From the NCBI GenBank assembly GCA_051294375.1, contig JBJCIZ010000239.1:3421152-3485151 (forward strand): a stretch of 64,000 bases of DNA, given 5' to 3'. A model generated the notes under the pieces. It worked only from the letters and a program-made list of their open reading frames with translations, was not told where the DNA came from and did not search any database. How positions within the stretch are numbered: the stretch's first letter is position 1; every line of letters begins with the position of its first letter. Positions 11,201 through 21,981 of this stretch are shown in pieces. Source of the DNA: Paraspadella gotoi. Its lineage: Eukaryota; Chaetognatha. A program made the position numbers and the translations under genes.

Positions 11201-14200
11201 TAAAAAACCCGCCAAATTAACTAATTAGAAAGTAGTGATGGGAAAATGCCAATTTAAGACTTCGACACTCTTTAAAAAAAGAAAAAAAAGAATGGTAATT
11301 CAAATGTGTTGCGCCGCAGTGACTGCCTTATCACGTGTACTTTTCGTGACATGACAAGACATGAAATGACATGACGTGACATAACATGACTACATGACTA
11401 CAATAACTTTCTTAATTCGTGTATTTATGACATACACTGCATAAAAATTTGGTCTTTTATTCTATTTTAGTTTTAGGATTTCCTGAAGGCGGCGCTTGCA
11501 GTTTCTTAGATTTGAGGTTTTTTCCTGTCTTAACAAAAGAACAACCAACTCTCGGGAAATTATATGTATTTTTAACGTAAGTGAGACATACCGACGGACA
11601 GACAGACCGACGGACCGACCGAAAAGTGGAGCAATTAAAAAAATATTAGAATTTACGTAAGAGCCAGGCAAGTGGAGAAGTCGATTAATCGTTGTCATTT
11701 AAGACTAAGAGGGTGACGATAAAACAAATTGTTGACGAGGAAACCAAGCTGATTACTGATTACTGATTACTGATTACTCGTGAACCGACTTTGTGACAAC
11801 GGAAGAATAAATCATTTGGCCCTGTTTCCCTCTCTTCCTCTGACTGTCCCCACCCTTCTTCAACAACATTATGGCTGCAGCCTCTCAAGGAATTGTTGTC
11901 TGCCTTCTTAGAAAGCTTTGAAAGTGAGGTCGTCCCTCGTTGGACGAATGCATTTTCAAGTCAACTCGTGTCAAGCACGCGCCCTTTCCACCTTGCGATG
12001 CACAGTAATCGAGTCGGTTCACCCTTTGTATGTAATCCCTACAAATTAAAGAGAACAAACTTTGGTTGTTTTTTTTTTGTTTATTTTTTTGTACGTCCGT
12101 ATAAATTTATTACGAGAGAGAGAGTTCTAAAGTATACCCTGGCATGTCAGCATGGCGTTTCCTTTTCTCCGAATTTTAATTTGCGATGTATTTTGATGAT
12201 TGGTTCATTGGAAGCTTTCTCTCAAATTATTCAGCTGAGGACAGACTGCCAGAGAGTATTTCGATTTTTATGTATTTCTTTATTTATATTATTGTATCTT
12301 AAACTTAATAATCTATCCTGAAAATTAAAGACTAAAGTTTCCCGCTTTTGTAAGGGCACTATTTTCCGAAAGCGCCTTGTTGTTTACCCCTAATCCATAA
12401 CCCTTATCCTAAATCTAAATCTAAATCTTTCTTTCCTAACCCCTTACCTGATCTCTAAAATTAAACTTTAACCGTATTCTACCGTTCATACCTTCAAAGT
12501 CTGACAAGGATCAAAAGAAGAAATGAGCCAAAATGGGGCCTTCTTCAAAATTATATGGCCTTTAATTTTCTTTTTTTTTTTTTTACACCTCATTTTGAAA
12601 TTTATTATAAAGACTCAATTTACTATACCTCCATTTATTCGAAAATGTCAATAAGAGTTTCGCTTTCGGCTCAGGCGGGGGGCCAGTCGGGGGGAAAAAT
12701 TAGAGATTTTGCTTTGAGAAACCGCTCGTACGACCAACCAAATCCACTTACCCGAGCAATCATACAACCTACCTCCCGGTCTCCACCGACATTAAAATTT
12801 ATTTCTCCCCAACCCCCACCAACCCACTTCCAGCTGCGCCTCCTCCTCGACTCCGCCCTTTCAACTCCCTCGTCGATCCTCAGCGTCGAGACGCGAAGAT
12901 CGAAAAATCGTCACGTGACCAGATTCGTCGCCGAATTCGAACGAAACGACGACGACGGCGACGACGACGCCGCCGCCGTCGAGGCGAAGCTCAAAGCGGC
13001 GATAGAGGGGGGCGGCGGCGAAGGGGGCGGCTTCGTCGCGGCGTCGGTGCGCGTGGAAGGTGAGAGGGAAAGAGAGGTGTTGAACTGGGGGGGTTGAGTA
13101 TATGTTTTACCTTAATCTGACCTCCCCCTCCCAAAATGAGCTATTTGATATAGTGTTGAGTCAAATTTCTTTAGGAAAGCAATATATATAATTATATAAT
13201 AGATTAAATAATAAAACCTTGAAATATAAAAATAGAGAATAGTGAAACGAGTAATTTTGCAAATTTTCATACATACATACATACAAACATTCAACTCAAT
13301 CCCCATATACGTACATAAAGAACTTATAATTATATTAGAGCCAAACTTCGTCAATGGGGTGGGTCAGAAGTTTGATTTGGGAACCTTTCCAAATGAAACT
13401 TCATACATTTCTGAGAAAACTTTCAATGGAGCAAAATTTTCTAAAAAGTCAAGAAGCATTAGTAATTAATTTTTTAATATTTATTTATAGATAGGAAATG
13501 TCAAAAAATTTTTTTGGAATTTATCTACACAAAGTATAATTATTTTTTCAATATTTTGATGATAAGTGGGTTAAAATTTAGAAAAACCTTAAAAAATCAG
13601 CATCATCATCATCATCCGATGATTTTAGCAGTTTTTACTAATTTTTAGTAATAAAACATCAAAATTTTAAAAAGTTGTAATTATATTTTTTGCTTAACTT
13701 TTTAAGCTCTATTAGAATCAATTAAAAAAACTTAAAGTATCCAAAAAAATTGTTGACATTATATAGCGATATAAGTAATATTATAATTTAGCCGAATTAC
13801 TCATTGTTCGGAACATTTTTTGCCAAAAAAATATTTTAACCACAATAAATAATACCAATAATGGATTAGTTTTAATGCTGTCCCATTAAAATTTGAAATT
13901 TGCGTCGGCTACTGCCATTATTTATATATATATAATATATATATATTATAACATCCCGCTAATCCCTTAAACCTTAAACTTAATCCAAAAACTATTCAAC
14001 TCTCACTCCATTTCTCAAACCCCCCTCTTTCACACCCTCCCCCCAAAAAATTTTTATTCACCCCCCCTCAACACCCACCCCCAGATTCCCGACGAATGCT
14101 CCGACCCGAGAGCCAACGATTGCCACCGTTCCGCAGTCTGTTCCAACGTCGCCGACTCTCGTTCGCCTGTCAATGCCATTCGGTTAGCCCATAGGCGATG

Positions 14201-14776
14201 AAATTTAAATGCTAATGTATACAGCGTTGAAATAATCCATCATGAGCATTTATTATGATATTAAAATTTTTTTTTTTGGTTGTCAAAAATACTTTCTTCT
14301 GACTCGGGTACTAGCCTAATCAAAAATATTATATTACTATATAAAGCGAAATATTTTTTTCCCTAAATCTTAACATATGCAAAATCACTGTATCAACCTA
14401 TGCTCATCTAAAGATTGCTCTACGATGTTAAACAAAATTTTAAAGAGACTATAAAAAGTTAATACATTTTATATTTCATATCATCCAGGGCTACGAAGAC
14501 GCCGGGGATTCTCGCGGAGCCGGGCGGGACTGCGTGTGGAACGGCGTCCAGGAGGACGAGCGTATCGGCGTCCTGGAGGAGGCGCTGACGGCGCTGCGGG
14601 CAAAGCTGTCAACTCACGGCGCCATCATCGCCGTTCTAGTCGCCTTCGTCATTCTCATAGTCATCGGCGCCGCAGCGTTTTATCTCTGGCGCGTGCGGAG
14701 CCGGCGGACGACGGCGCCAACTCGGGCGCCGCCGCCTGCCGACCCGAACCCTCAAAAGTATCAGGCTCCGGGGTGA
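8261..14776 (+). CDS. Type I membrane collagen with SEA and EGF domains
   Basis: Six exons fit: 8261-8318, 8410-9297, 9803-9966, 12834-13059 (or to 13076), 14085-14182 and 14489-14776, about 573 residues. Residues 1-19 form a hydrophobic signal peptide. Residues 30-311 are 94 uninterrupted Gly-X-Y triplets rich in GEK/GER, all in one 888-base exon. Next come a short four-Cys module (ACVIHANGTVEC...TGC), a SEA domain (about 350-445) without a GSVVV-type autoproteolysis site, and a six-Cys calcium-type EGF (PDEC, NDCH, AVCSNVADS, SFACQCHS, GYEDAG, GRDC). Last are a transmembrane helix (AIIAVLVAFVILIVIGAAAF) and a 28-residue Arg/Pro-rich tail. Domain order implies an extracellular triple-helical stalk held at the cell surface, probably in matrix adhesion. 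The EGF exon appears to lack one base between NVADS and SFACQC. Splice phases agree at the first three junctions and between the EGF and TM exons. Confidence 0.85.
9493..9745 (+). mobile_element. SINE family B, copy in collagen intron
   Basis: Begins with a tRNA-like head (AGCTCATGACC, then a B-box-like GGGATCGATCCCC), continues with 'ctgcgggaagcgtgagg' and ends near 'cactaagagcctta'. The same order occurs in reverse at 29345, 38962 and 40372, and more divergently at 31302. It lies just upstream of the collagen gene's third exon. Confidence 0.6.
10631..10805 (+). repeat. Degenerate telomere-like (TTAGGC/TTAGGG) tract
   Basis: Tandem TTAGGC units (about 10650-10682) are followed by imperfect GGTTAGGG-type units (10715-10800). 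The tract lies inside an intron and abuts a truncated reverse SINE A copy. Confidence 0.6.
10828..10898 (-). mobile_element. SINE family A, truncated reverse copy
   Basis: The reverse complement reads 'tggtggactaaaatcc', 'cgttcatcagcggcc', 'tcgcctccctacccaaagg' and stops at the B-box-like 'ccggggtta'. Only the head is present. Confidence 0.6.
11285..11650 (-). mobile_element. Hairpin-headed element, reverse copy lacking the hairpin
   Basis: From left to right it carries 'tggtaattcaaatgtgttgc', GCCGCAGTGACTGCC, 'tttcctgaaggcggcgct' and 'gtaagtgagacataccgacg', then the GACCGACCGAAAAGTG block. The terminal palindrome is missing. The copy at 16680 has the same order and retains it. Confidence 0.55.
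13335..13890 (+). repeat. AT-rich dispersed repeat, copy 2
   Basis: Matches 19380-19970 in inverted orientation and 2025-2440 in direct orientation. Landmarks are 'tttgatttgggaac', 'tatagataggaaatgtcaaa', a (CAT)n patch and 'gttcggaacattttt'. No reading frame is conserved among the copies, so it is a non-coding repeat in the collagen gene's fourth intron. Confidence 0.6.
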
Positions 14777-16679
14777 GAGGGATTTCGGGGTCGTGGCCTG
14801 ATCGTCAGGCGGTGAGATAACTCGTGATTTGATCAGTATAAACTAGAAATGTTCTTCGATTATTTGGGAAGTGCTAAAACTTGTAATATTTGTGTACAAA
14901 CAAGACTTAAATGTACATTGTACAATGTATAATTTTGTATATAAAAGGCGTCTCTGCTTTATGAAACAGACTTTGCTTTGTTATTTTAACCTAATGTTTA
15001 AATAGTTTTAGAAATATATATTTTACATATTTGTAATTGCTGTAAAATTTGTTGAATACTTTATTCTAAATTATTGTTAACAATATTAAAATTAATTCAA
15101 ATCGTTCCTTCATGACTGTACTCGTAAGAAGAGTCTCGTTTAATAAATTGTAAACAATACCGTGTTGGCAAAGGAAATAAATTAGTGATTATCAACTTAT
15201 GACGAACGCATTGATTATTGAATAATTAAGTAAATAATACTAACATCGAGTCTCGAGCGCAAATATTCAAATTTAGTANNNNNNNNNNNNNNNCTTTCTC
15301 ATTTTGAGATAATAAAACGACGTGACCTCAAGAAACTATTAAAATCCACCTCTTATATCCAAAACGTTTTTTTTCTTCAAATTTATCTTTAAAGANNNNN
15401 NNNNNNNNNNNNNNNNNNNNNNNNNNNNNNNNNNNNNNNNNNNNNNNNNNNNNNNNNNNNNNNNNNNNNNNNNNNNNNNNNNNNNNNNNNNNNNNNNNNN
15501 NNNNNNNNNNNNNNNNNNNNNNNNNNNNNNNNNNNNNNNNNNNNNNNNNNNNNNNNNNNNNNNNNNNNNNNNNNNNNNNNNNNNNNNNNNNNNNNNNNNN
15601 NNNNNNNNNNNNNNNNNNNNNNNNNNNNNNNNNNNNNNNNNNNNNNNNNNNNNNNNNNNNNNNNNNNNNNNNNNNNNNNNNNNNNNNNNNNNNNNNNNNN
15701 ATAAATATCATACTTTGTATAACTATAGTAGAAAACATAAGATAAGTTTATTATAGCTTTTTGGTGACAACAACAACGTCAACAACAACAACAACAAGGT
15801 CAAATAGTTAACTGACCACTTAATTCGTTTTGACTCTGTCACGAAACTAGTAACGAACTAGTCTCAGTGGACATCTCCTCGTCCGTTGACCCGTCAGGCT
15901 GTTACTTGGCGACGCCGTCGTCCACTCGCCTCGTCTTCGCCGGAAGTGGGCGCGGTTTTGTCCAGCGCCCCGTCAACGGTGTGAAGCCCTGAGTCACTGG
16001 CTTTGTGGAAAGGTCCCGAGTCCATCACGAGAGTCTGAGGCTCCGGTCTTGTGGCCTCTTGGTGGCACTTCGCCCGCAAGTCTCTGGGCTTGTGGTGTAC
16101 TTGTGGGGCTCGTGGTCCTAACCATAGGACTACTGTAGAAAATGTGACAAGGTTGGTAGACTTGGCATCACTGCTCCCGTAAAAGGCCGTTTGGGGACGG
16201 GCCTGCTGTCTGACTCCGAAACTGTGTGACTAGAAAAGTGAATGAAACAGGCACAGGTAAGGCAAAGAAAGCAGACGAAAAGTACAAAGGTCAAATGAAA
16301 CAAGTGAACAACGGCATATCTCATCAGACTCTTTTTGTTATCGTCGTTTTTCTCTCTGAAAATGATTTTGATCATTACATGTTGTAAATTTATTCGTGAA
16401 ACGTCTTCTTATTTTTTCTTCAATTTCCTGCCAAGTCATTTACCAAAGGTTACAACAACGACGAAGCCGCGAAATAAAAAATATATTTCACACTCTCTCT
16501 CTCTCTCTTCTTCTCATTGCCTCATTTCATATTCGATTTAAGCCGAAACATGTTCAAAATTTAATAAAAACGTTGTAAACAATAATAAACTTATTTTACG
16601 TTTTCTAATTCAAACGTAACGAAAGAAAGAATCGTAACAATGTATAACTATTCTAAATACTATAAAATAAAGAGAACAA
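14777..16679. other. 3' flank of collagen gene and assembly gaps
   Basis: Possible polyadenylation signals AATAAA occur near 15142 and 15175. N gaps lie at 15279-15293 and 15396-15700. A GC-richer patch at 15890-16090 has an open frame on the minus strand but no splice or homology support, so I do not call it a gene. Confidence 0.45.
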
Positions 16680-16972
16680 GAACGGTAATTCCAATGTGTT
16701 GCGCCGCAGTTACTTTATTTTTATTTGTATTTTTTTTTTTATCACATTTCGTCTTTTATTTCTTATAGTTTTAGGAATTCCTGAAGGCGGCGCTAGCAGT
16801 CTCTTAGATTTGATGATTTTTCTGTCTTAACAAATGAGCAACCAACATTAAGCAAATTATATACATTTTCAACGTAAGTGAAACAGACCAATGGACAAAA
16901 ATACCGACGGACCGACCGACCGACCGAAAAGTGACTTATAGAGTTACTCCGCGAGTACTCGCGGCGCTACTA
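16680..16972 (-). mobile_element. Hairpin-headed element, reverse copy with hairpin
   Basis: Carries 'aacggtaattccaatgtg', TTGCGCCGCAGT, 'ttcctgaaggcggcgctagc' and the GACCGACCGAAAAGTGAC block. It ends in the palindrome around CCGCGAGTACTCGCGG (16943-16970). The internal TTGCGCCGC at the left end mirrors the hairpin end, so both ends carry short inverted termini. Confidence 0.6.
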
Positions 16973-17063
16973 AAAAACTTAATTCCCATTTCTCGTCTTA
17001 TTTCGTCGTAATCTTTTTCCCTCCACCATATCTTTCTCAGCTGCATCCAACGAACTACCTACA

Positions 17064-20000
17064 ATGCAACGCCATCTGCTTCTGGCGACCTCGTTTTTTT
17101 TTATCCTCAGCGCCTACGTTTTCTTCACTTTCAAAAGAGACTCCGCCTACTTCCCGATTTTCCCCGAGGGCTTCGATCCACTGTGCGGCTGCAAACGCGT
17201 GAAAAACGAAACTCCCGCGGAAAATCGATCGCTGTGCGGTCCGACGGCGACGGATCGCGGGCGCGGACAAAAGATCATCGCTTTCTCCTTTTTCGGATCG
17301 AAAACTAATGATCATTTTTCGGGCATCGGAAGAAATATCCATTTGGTTCGTCTTTATTATCCCGGTCACGTGATGCGACTTTACACGAGATGGAAACAAT
17401 TGTCGTCGGAAGCGCAGAGCGAAATTTGTCGATTGTTTTGCAACGAAACAATTTTTGACATTTGCGACGTCGATTCGATAGGTGAGTGATTATTTTACTA
17501 TCTTTATTTATAGTTATCTATTATGTATCAGGTCGAAGCCCGAACGACGGCTTAATGATAAGTTAGAAAAAAATATTTTTGGACTGAATAATAAGTGGTT
17601 AATAAAGATGCGTGAATATCAATTTTAATTTTTGAATCTTTAAAAAGCAGACCGTCTGTTTTCCTAACTGCTTTTACTTACTGAAAGTTTTTGTTTTTCT
17701 CAAAATAAATTTTTTTTTCAGGATATTTGATAATTTTTATCCCTCGAGAAGTAATCGCCTAAAAATTTGTCCAAATTTACTTTTCATTTTCATTTTCATT
17801 ACTTTTCATTTTCTTTTCATTTAGTAATGTCCGATTCAAACTGCTAGATCTATGAGTAATGAGTATGTTAGTTAGATATGGTTGTATGGTTATAGACTTC
17901 ACTGAAAACCAGTCGGACTATACGGAATTAGCTAATCAAAATTAATTACTCGGCTCGTTTTCCAGACAGATATCCCGAACTACGAAGCAAGCACGGCCGG
18001 CTCTGGCGATTCGCTCCCATGGCCGATCCCCTCTGTTCCGAGTGGCACAGTCGCGATCTGGACTCGCTCATTTCACCGCGTGAAGTATCGGCGGTGAAAG
18101 AATGGAGAGAGTCGGGCTTCACATTTCACGTGATGCGTGACAACAAGATGCACAACGTGCCGATTCTGGCCGGGATGTTCGGTATGAAGATCACGAGAAA
18201 TAATTCGCGGATTTTGAGAAAAACTTTTGAGGAAATTTTGAAATTCGGCGGAACCCGACAATACAAGCAACTGGATCAGGTAGGATTAAGACGAAATAGC
18301 CTTCTTCGTTGATAGCTACCTTGTCTGTCGTTGAGGTAAGATATAGTTGTAGACTGTGAAAAGAGCAATAGTGATATCCCACTCGGCGAACCCTTCCCCT
18401 TATTTTTTGTTGCCTCGGTATATAATTAAAGAAAATCATTCCCTTATTTTTTGGCACAACGGTACATTAACAAGAATTAGAGCGAATTGTATTTTGTAAT
18501 AATATTGTAGTAATATTATTGTAAACTTAATACTTAAACTTAATAACAGATTCGGATTCTTCATAAAAATAGTTTTATCACATAATAGGTTCTACTACAG
18601 ATAGTACAAAGGGGGAGAATTTTGACCTTTTTTTAAATTTGGGAATTTTAAATATATTGCATTTTATGTTTCTGTTCCTGAAACTATAAAAAAAAAAAAA
18701 ATTATGTACTCCATAAACCATAATCATACTATTTCGCATAAAATTATTAAATATTGTTATATGGTGGACTAAAATCCACCAACCGTTCATCAGCGGCCAT
18801 TGGTGCCGGAGGCAAATCATTCGCCTCCCAACCCAAAGGTCCGGGGTTTTAGCCCGGTGGTCGCCTAGCAGTTAAGAGGGACGGGGCCCTTAACCCGCCT
18901 GTAACATGGTGTTACAGCCTGATCCGAAGCTCAGGGACTGCTTATAATGAACGGTTCTGTCACTAACACGTAACAATAATTACTGTCTCTTCAGTTAATT
19001 GATTTTAATCAATTTTTTGTTCTCGAGAGCTCCACTCCAATATGCGTGTCTGTTGATCTTTGGCAAGACAAAGGTAAGGGGTGTGATTGGTTTGGGGTGT
19101 GATTAGTAAGTTCTTTCACGTTGCTGATTTTTAGGCAATTTAAATTTCGCAATTAGTTAAACTTACGTCATTTTGAAGTTATCGGTTTTCATGAAATTGG
19201 TACAACCAATATAAAAATTATCCATTCATTTAATAAATAAGCTATCTTACCCCTGACTTTGGACAGGCTTTGGTGGTTTAAGGCCTCCATCACTCTTACA
19301 AGATAATGACATAGCAGGTCCCTGCAAGCTTTCAATCTTGTTTTTTTCAATCTTGTTTAATCTTGTTTAATCTTGTTTAATGGGAACAGTATTAAACTAA
19401 TCCATTAATTGCTATTAATTATTGTATTAAAATATTTTTTTTGCAAAAATGTTCCGAACCATGAGTAATTCGCTAATAATATTATTATATTGCTATATAA
19501 TGTCAAAATTTTTTTTGGATATTTTAAGTTTTTTTAATTGATTCTGATAGAGCTTAAAAAGTTAAGCAAAAAATATAATTACAACTTATTAAAATTTTGC
19601 TGTTTTATTACTAAAAATTAATAAAAACTGCTAAAATCATTGGATGATGATGATGATGATGATTTTTAAGGTTTTTCCCAATTTTGACCCACTTATCATC
19701 AAAATATTGAAAAAAGAATTATACTTTGTGTAGACAACTTTTTATAAGCTATCTGAATCTGCTTTTAAAAATACAAAATTTAAAAAAAATATTTTTGACA
19801 TTTCCTATCTATAAATAAATATTAAAAAATTAATTACTAATGCTTCTAGCCATTTTAGAAAATTTTGGTCCATTGAAAGTTTTCTCAGAAATGTATGAAG
19901 TTTCATTTAGAGAGGTTCCCAAATCAAACTTCTTGGACCCACCCCATTGACAAAGTTTGGCTCTACTCACAGTCTTGTTTTTTCACTTCCAGAGTACCTG

Positions 20001-20500
20001 GCTTCCCTATCAATGAACTTTACTGTTCTAAATCAATATTTGAACTAATATTTCAGATATTGAATTAAGATTTTGAATTAATTCAAACATTGATTACTAA
20101 CTGACTCCTTTGGTTAAAATTATATAATTAATATATGGTGACTAAGTATACACTATATATACTATACTATATAGTATATATACTATATTTATGATAAATA
20201 ATGATATTTTGTCTCAATAATTTGTTAAAATAACTTCCTTTTTTCCAGGTATCATTATCAAAATTTCTTTGGCCCCTGGCCAACAAAGACATGGTGGCTC
20301 ACGACAGCTACTTGTGTCTCGCCTTCAAAAACGCCCTTAACCGCCCTTGGCCCACGCAACGGGTAACCGGCCCGAACTTTACTGCTCCGAAGGTCATGAA
20401 CTTTGTCGGTTCAACTGGGAGCATTCTTTCGCTGAAAAGTTACGGTTCTTGTCCCGCGCTGTGTCGACCTAAAGATCATCAGGATTGGCTCATGTGCTGA
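17064..20500 (+). CDS. Type II membrane glycosyltransferase-like protein
   Basis: Three exons join in phase: 17064-17481, 17966-18279 and 20249-20500, giving 327 residues. Residues 3-22 form an N-terminal hydrophobic segment (LLLATSFFFILSAYVFF) with few preceding residues, as in a Golgi type II signal anchor. The lumenal part contains SFFGSKTNDHFSGIGRN, RLYYPGHVMRLYTRW, LWRFAPMADPLCSEWHSRDL and the acidic RDLDS motif. It continues with ISPREVSAVKEW, FHVMRDNKMHNVPILAGMFG and AHDSYLC. I recognise this pattern from an uncharacterised invertebrate family with a glycosyltransferase-like D-x-D core. The sugar donor and acceptor are unknown. No frameshift is needed. The long second intron holds a SINE A and AT-rich repeats. 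Confidence 0.75.
18759..18995 (+). mobile_element. SINE family A, copy 3
   Basis: Near full-length copy within the second intron of the glycosyltransferase-like gene. It is almost identical in order and sequence to the copy at 6468, including 'taacatggtgttacagcctg' and the 'acaataattactgtct' tail. Confidence 0.65.
19190..19285 (+). repeat. Dispersed 95-bp repeat
   Basis: The sequence from 'gaaattggtacaaccaat' to 'aggctttggtggtttaaggc' recurs almost unchanged at 53037-53132. Weaker relatives occur near 22530 and 35080. It is probably a transposable element fragment. Confidence 0.6.
19380..19970 (-). repeat. AT-rich dispersed repeat, reverse copy
   Basis: Inverted copy of 13335-13890, including 'aaaatgttccgaac', a (GAT)n patch, 'gacatttcctatctata' and 'cccaaatcaaacttc'. 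Confidence 0.6.
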
Positions 20501-21981
20501 ATTGACTGTTGTTTTGGGGGTAAAAATGTAACGTTCAGAGTTCGTTTTTTAGAATTTTTCACGACAGCGAATTTTAGTTGATCCCTCGAGAAGTTGCACG
20601 ACGGGACTTCTATTACCGATTGACTTAGCCTAGCTTTTTTTTTTATCGTCATAATCGCCTGCGCTTCCGACGATTTTGTGTCGATATCGTTTTTGTTGCG
20701 GCCGTTATCCGCGACGTCGGCGTTCCAAATATTATTTATTATTATTATTATATTATTATTATTATATTATTATTATATAAAATTATTTGCAATTGTACGA
20801 AGCTTAAAATTTGATATATATTCTCATCATTAAGATCCTTTAAAATTGATGAGGTTATATATCAAATGGTATTTGTTTACATTTTATATAAATAAATATT
20901 TATATTTATCTCTCTTAGTTTTTTTTAAAAATAAATATATATGTCATTATCATTAATAAAAAAAATTTTGTCAGCTTCAAAATCGTGATGTTAAGCATCG
21001 CAGTCGAACATGTTATCATTTTACCATCTGTTAGTAAAAGTTTTACTTTTTTTTTTACCTCTTACTTCTCCCATATGCTTTCATACAATTTATTCAATTT
21101 ATTTAATGCAGTTTTTATTTTTAAATCGATTTATTCGATGCAATTTATCTTAATTCTTTCATTTATTTACGTTAAATTTAAATTTAATTCATTCATTCAA
21201 TTTAATTCATTCGATTTATTTCTTTCATTCAATTTTTTTCATTAATTTTTTATTCAATTAATTTTAGTTTAATTCATTAATTTCGTTTTTGTTATTATTA
21301 TTTTCTATCTCGGCTCTCTTGCGATTTTTCCCCGTTTCCTTTCATACTCTCTAGTTTGTTTTGTTATTTCATTTGTTCTTTCTTATGAGTGGCAAATCAT
21401 TATTACCTTTCAAGATTTGTTTTCTTTTTTTTTCTTTTTATTTTTTTATTCTATTTTTTCATTTTTTTCTTATGTTTTTAGCAAATTTAATTTTTTATTA
21501 TTTTAATTATGTATAAAACTTAGTTTTCCTGTAACAGATATGATTTTTCGAGTATCAAAGTTTGTTATGGGTTCAAATTTCTTTTACGCGAATTCCACGA
21601 TCCTTTTGCAGTAGATTTTTTGTTGTAGAGTTTATTCAGTTTTTTGTTCCACTTTTAATTTACAAGATATCGGCTTAAACGCCAAACGTTGACCTCAAGT
21701 TATTGCTTCCGTAGCTGCTACAAACTTCGTAGACACTGAATTTTTTGAAAAAAAACTTAATTTATGACCGTTTGTTGCGTATGTTTTTAAAAATAAACAT
21801 TTTTTTGTTCTTACCCAGTTTAAATAATTTTCTCGAACTTCTCGAATAAAACAAAAGACGTAAATCACGCTAAGACCCTAATAAAGAAAGTGTATTATTT
21901 TAAGACTAAGTAGAGAAATATGAGAAAAATAGTAGATATTAAAAAAAAAAAAAAAAACTATTCTAGTAAGTATATTGCCTT
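20501..21981. other. Convergent 3' flank, no gene seen
   Basis: This lies between the stop of the glycosyltransferase-like gene and the stop of the minus-strand receptor gene. It contains (ATT)n at 20728-20775, T-rich and 'attcattcaattt' patches, and an A run at 21940-21957. The 3' ends of both transcripts presumably lie here. Confidence 0.5.

Noticed and set aside
15894-16079. Minus-strand 61-codon open frame in a GC-richer patch
   Set aside because: No splice sites, homology or neighbouring exons; likely chance.
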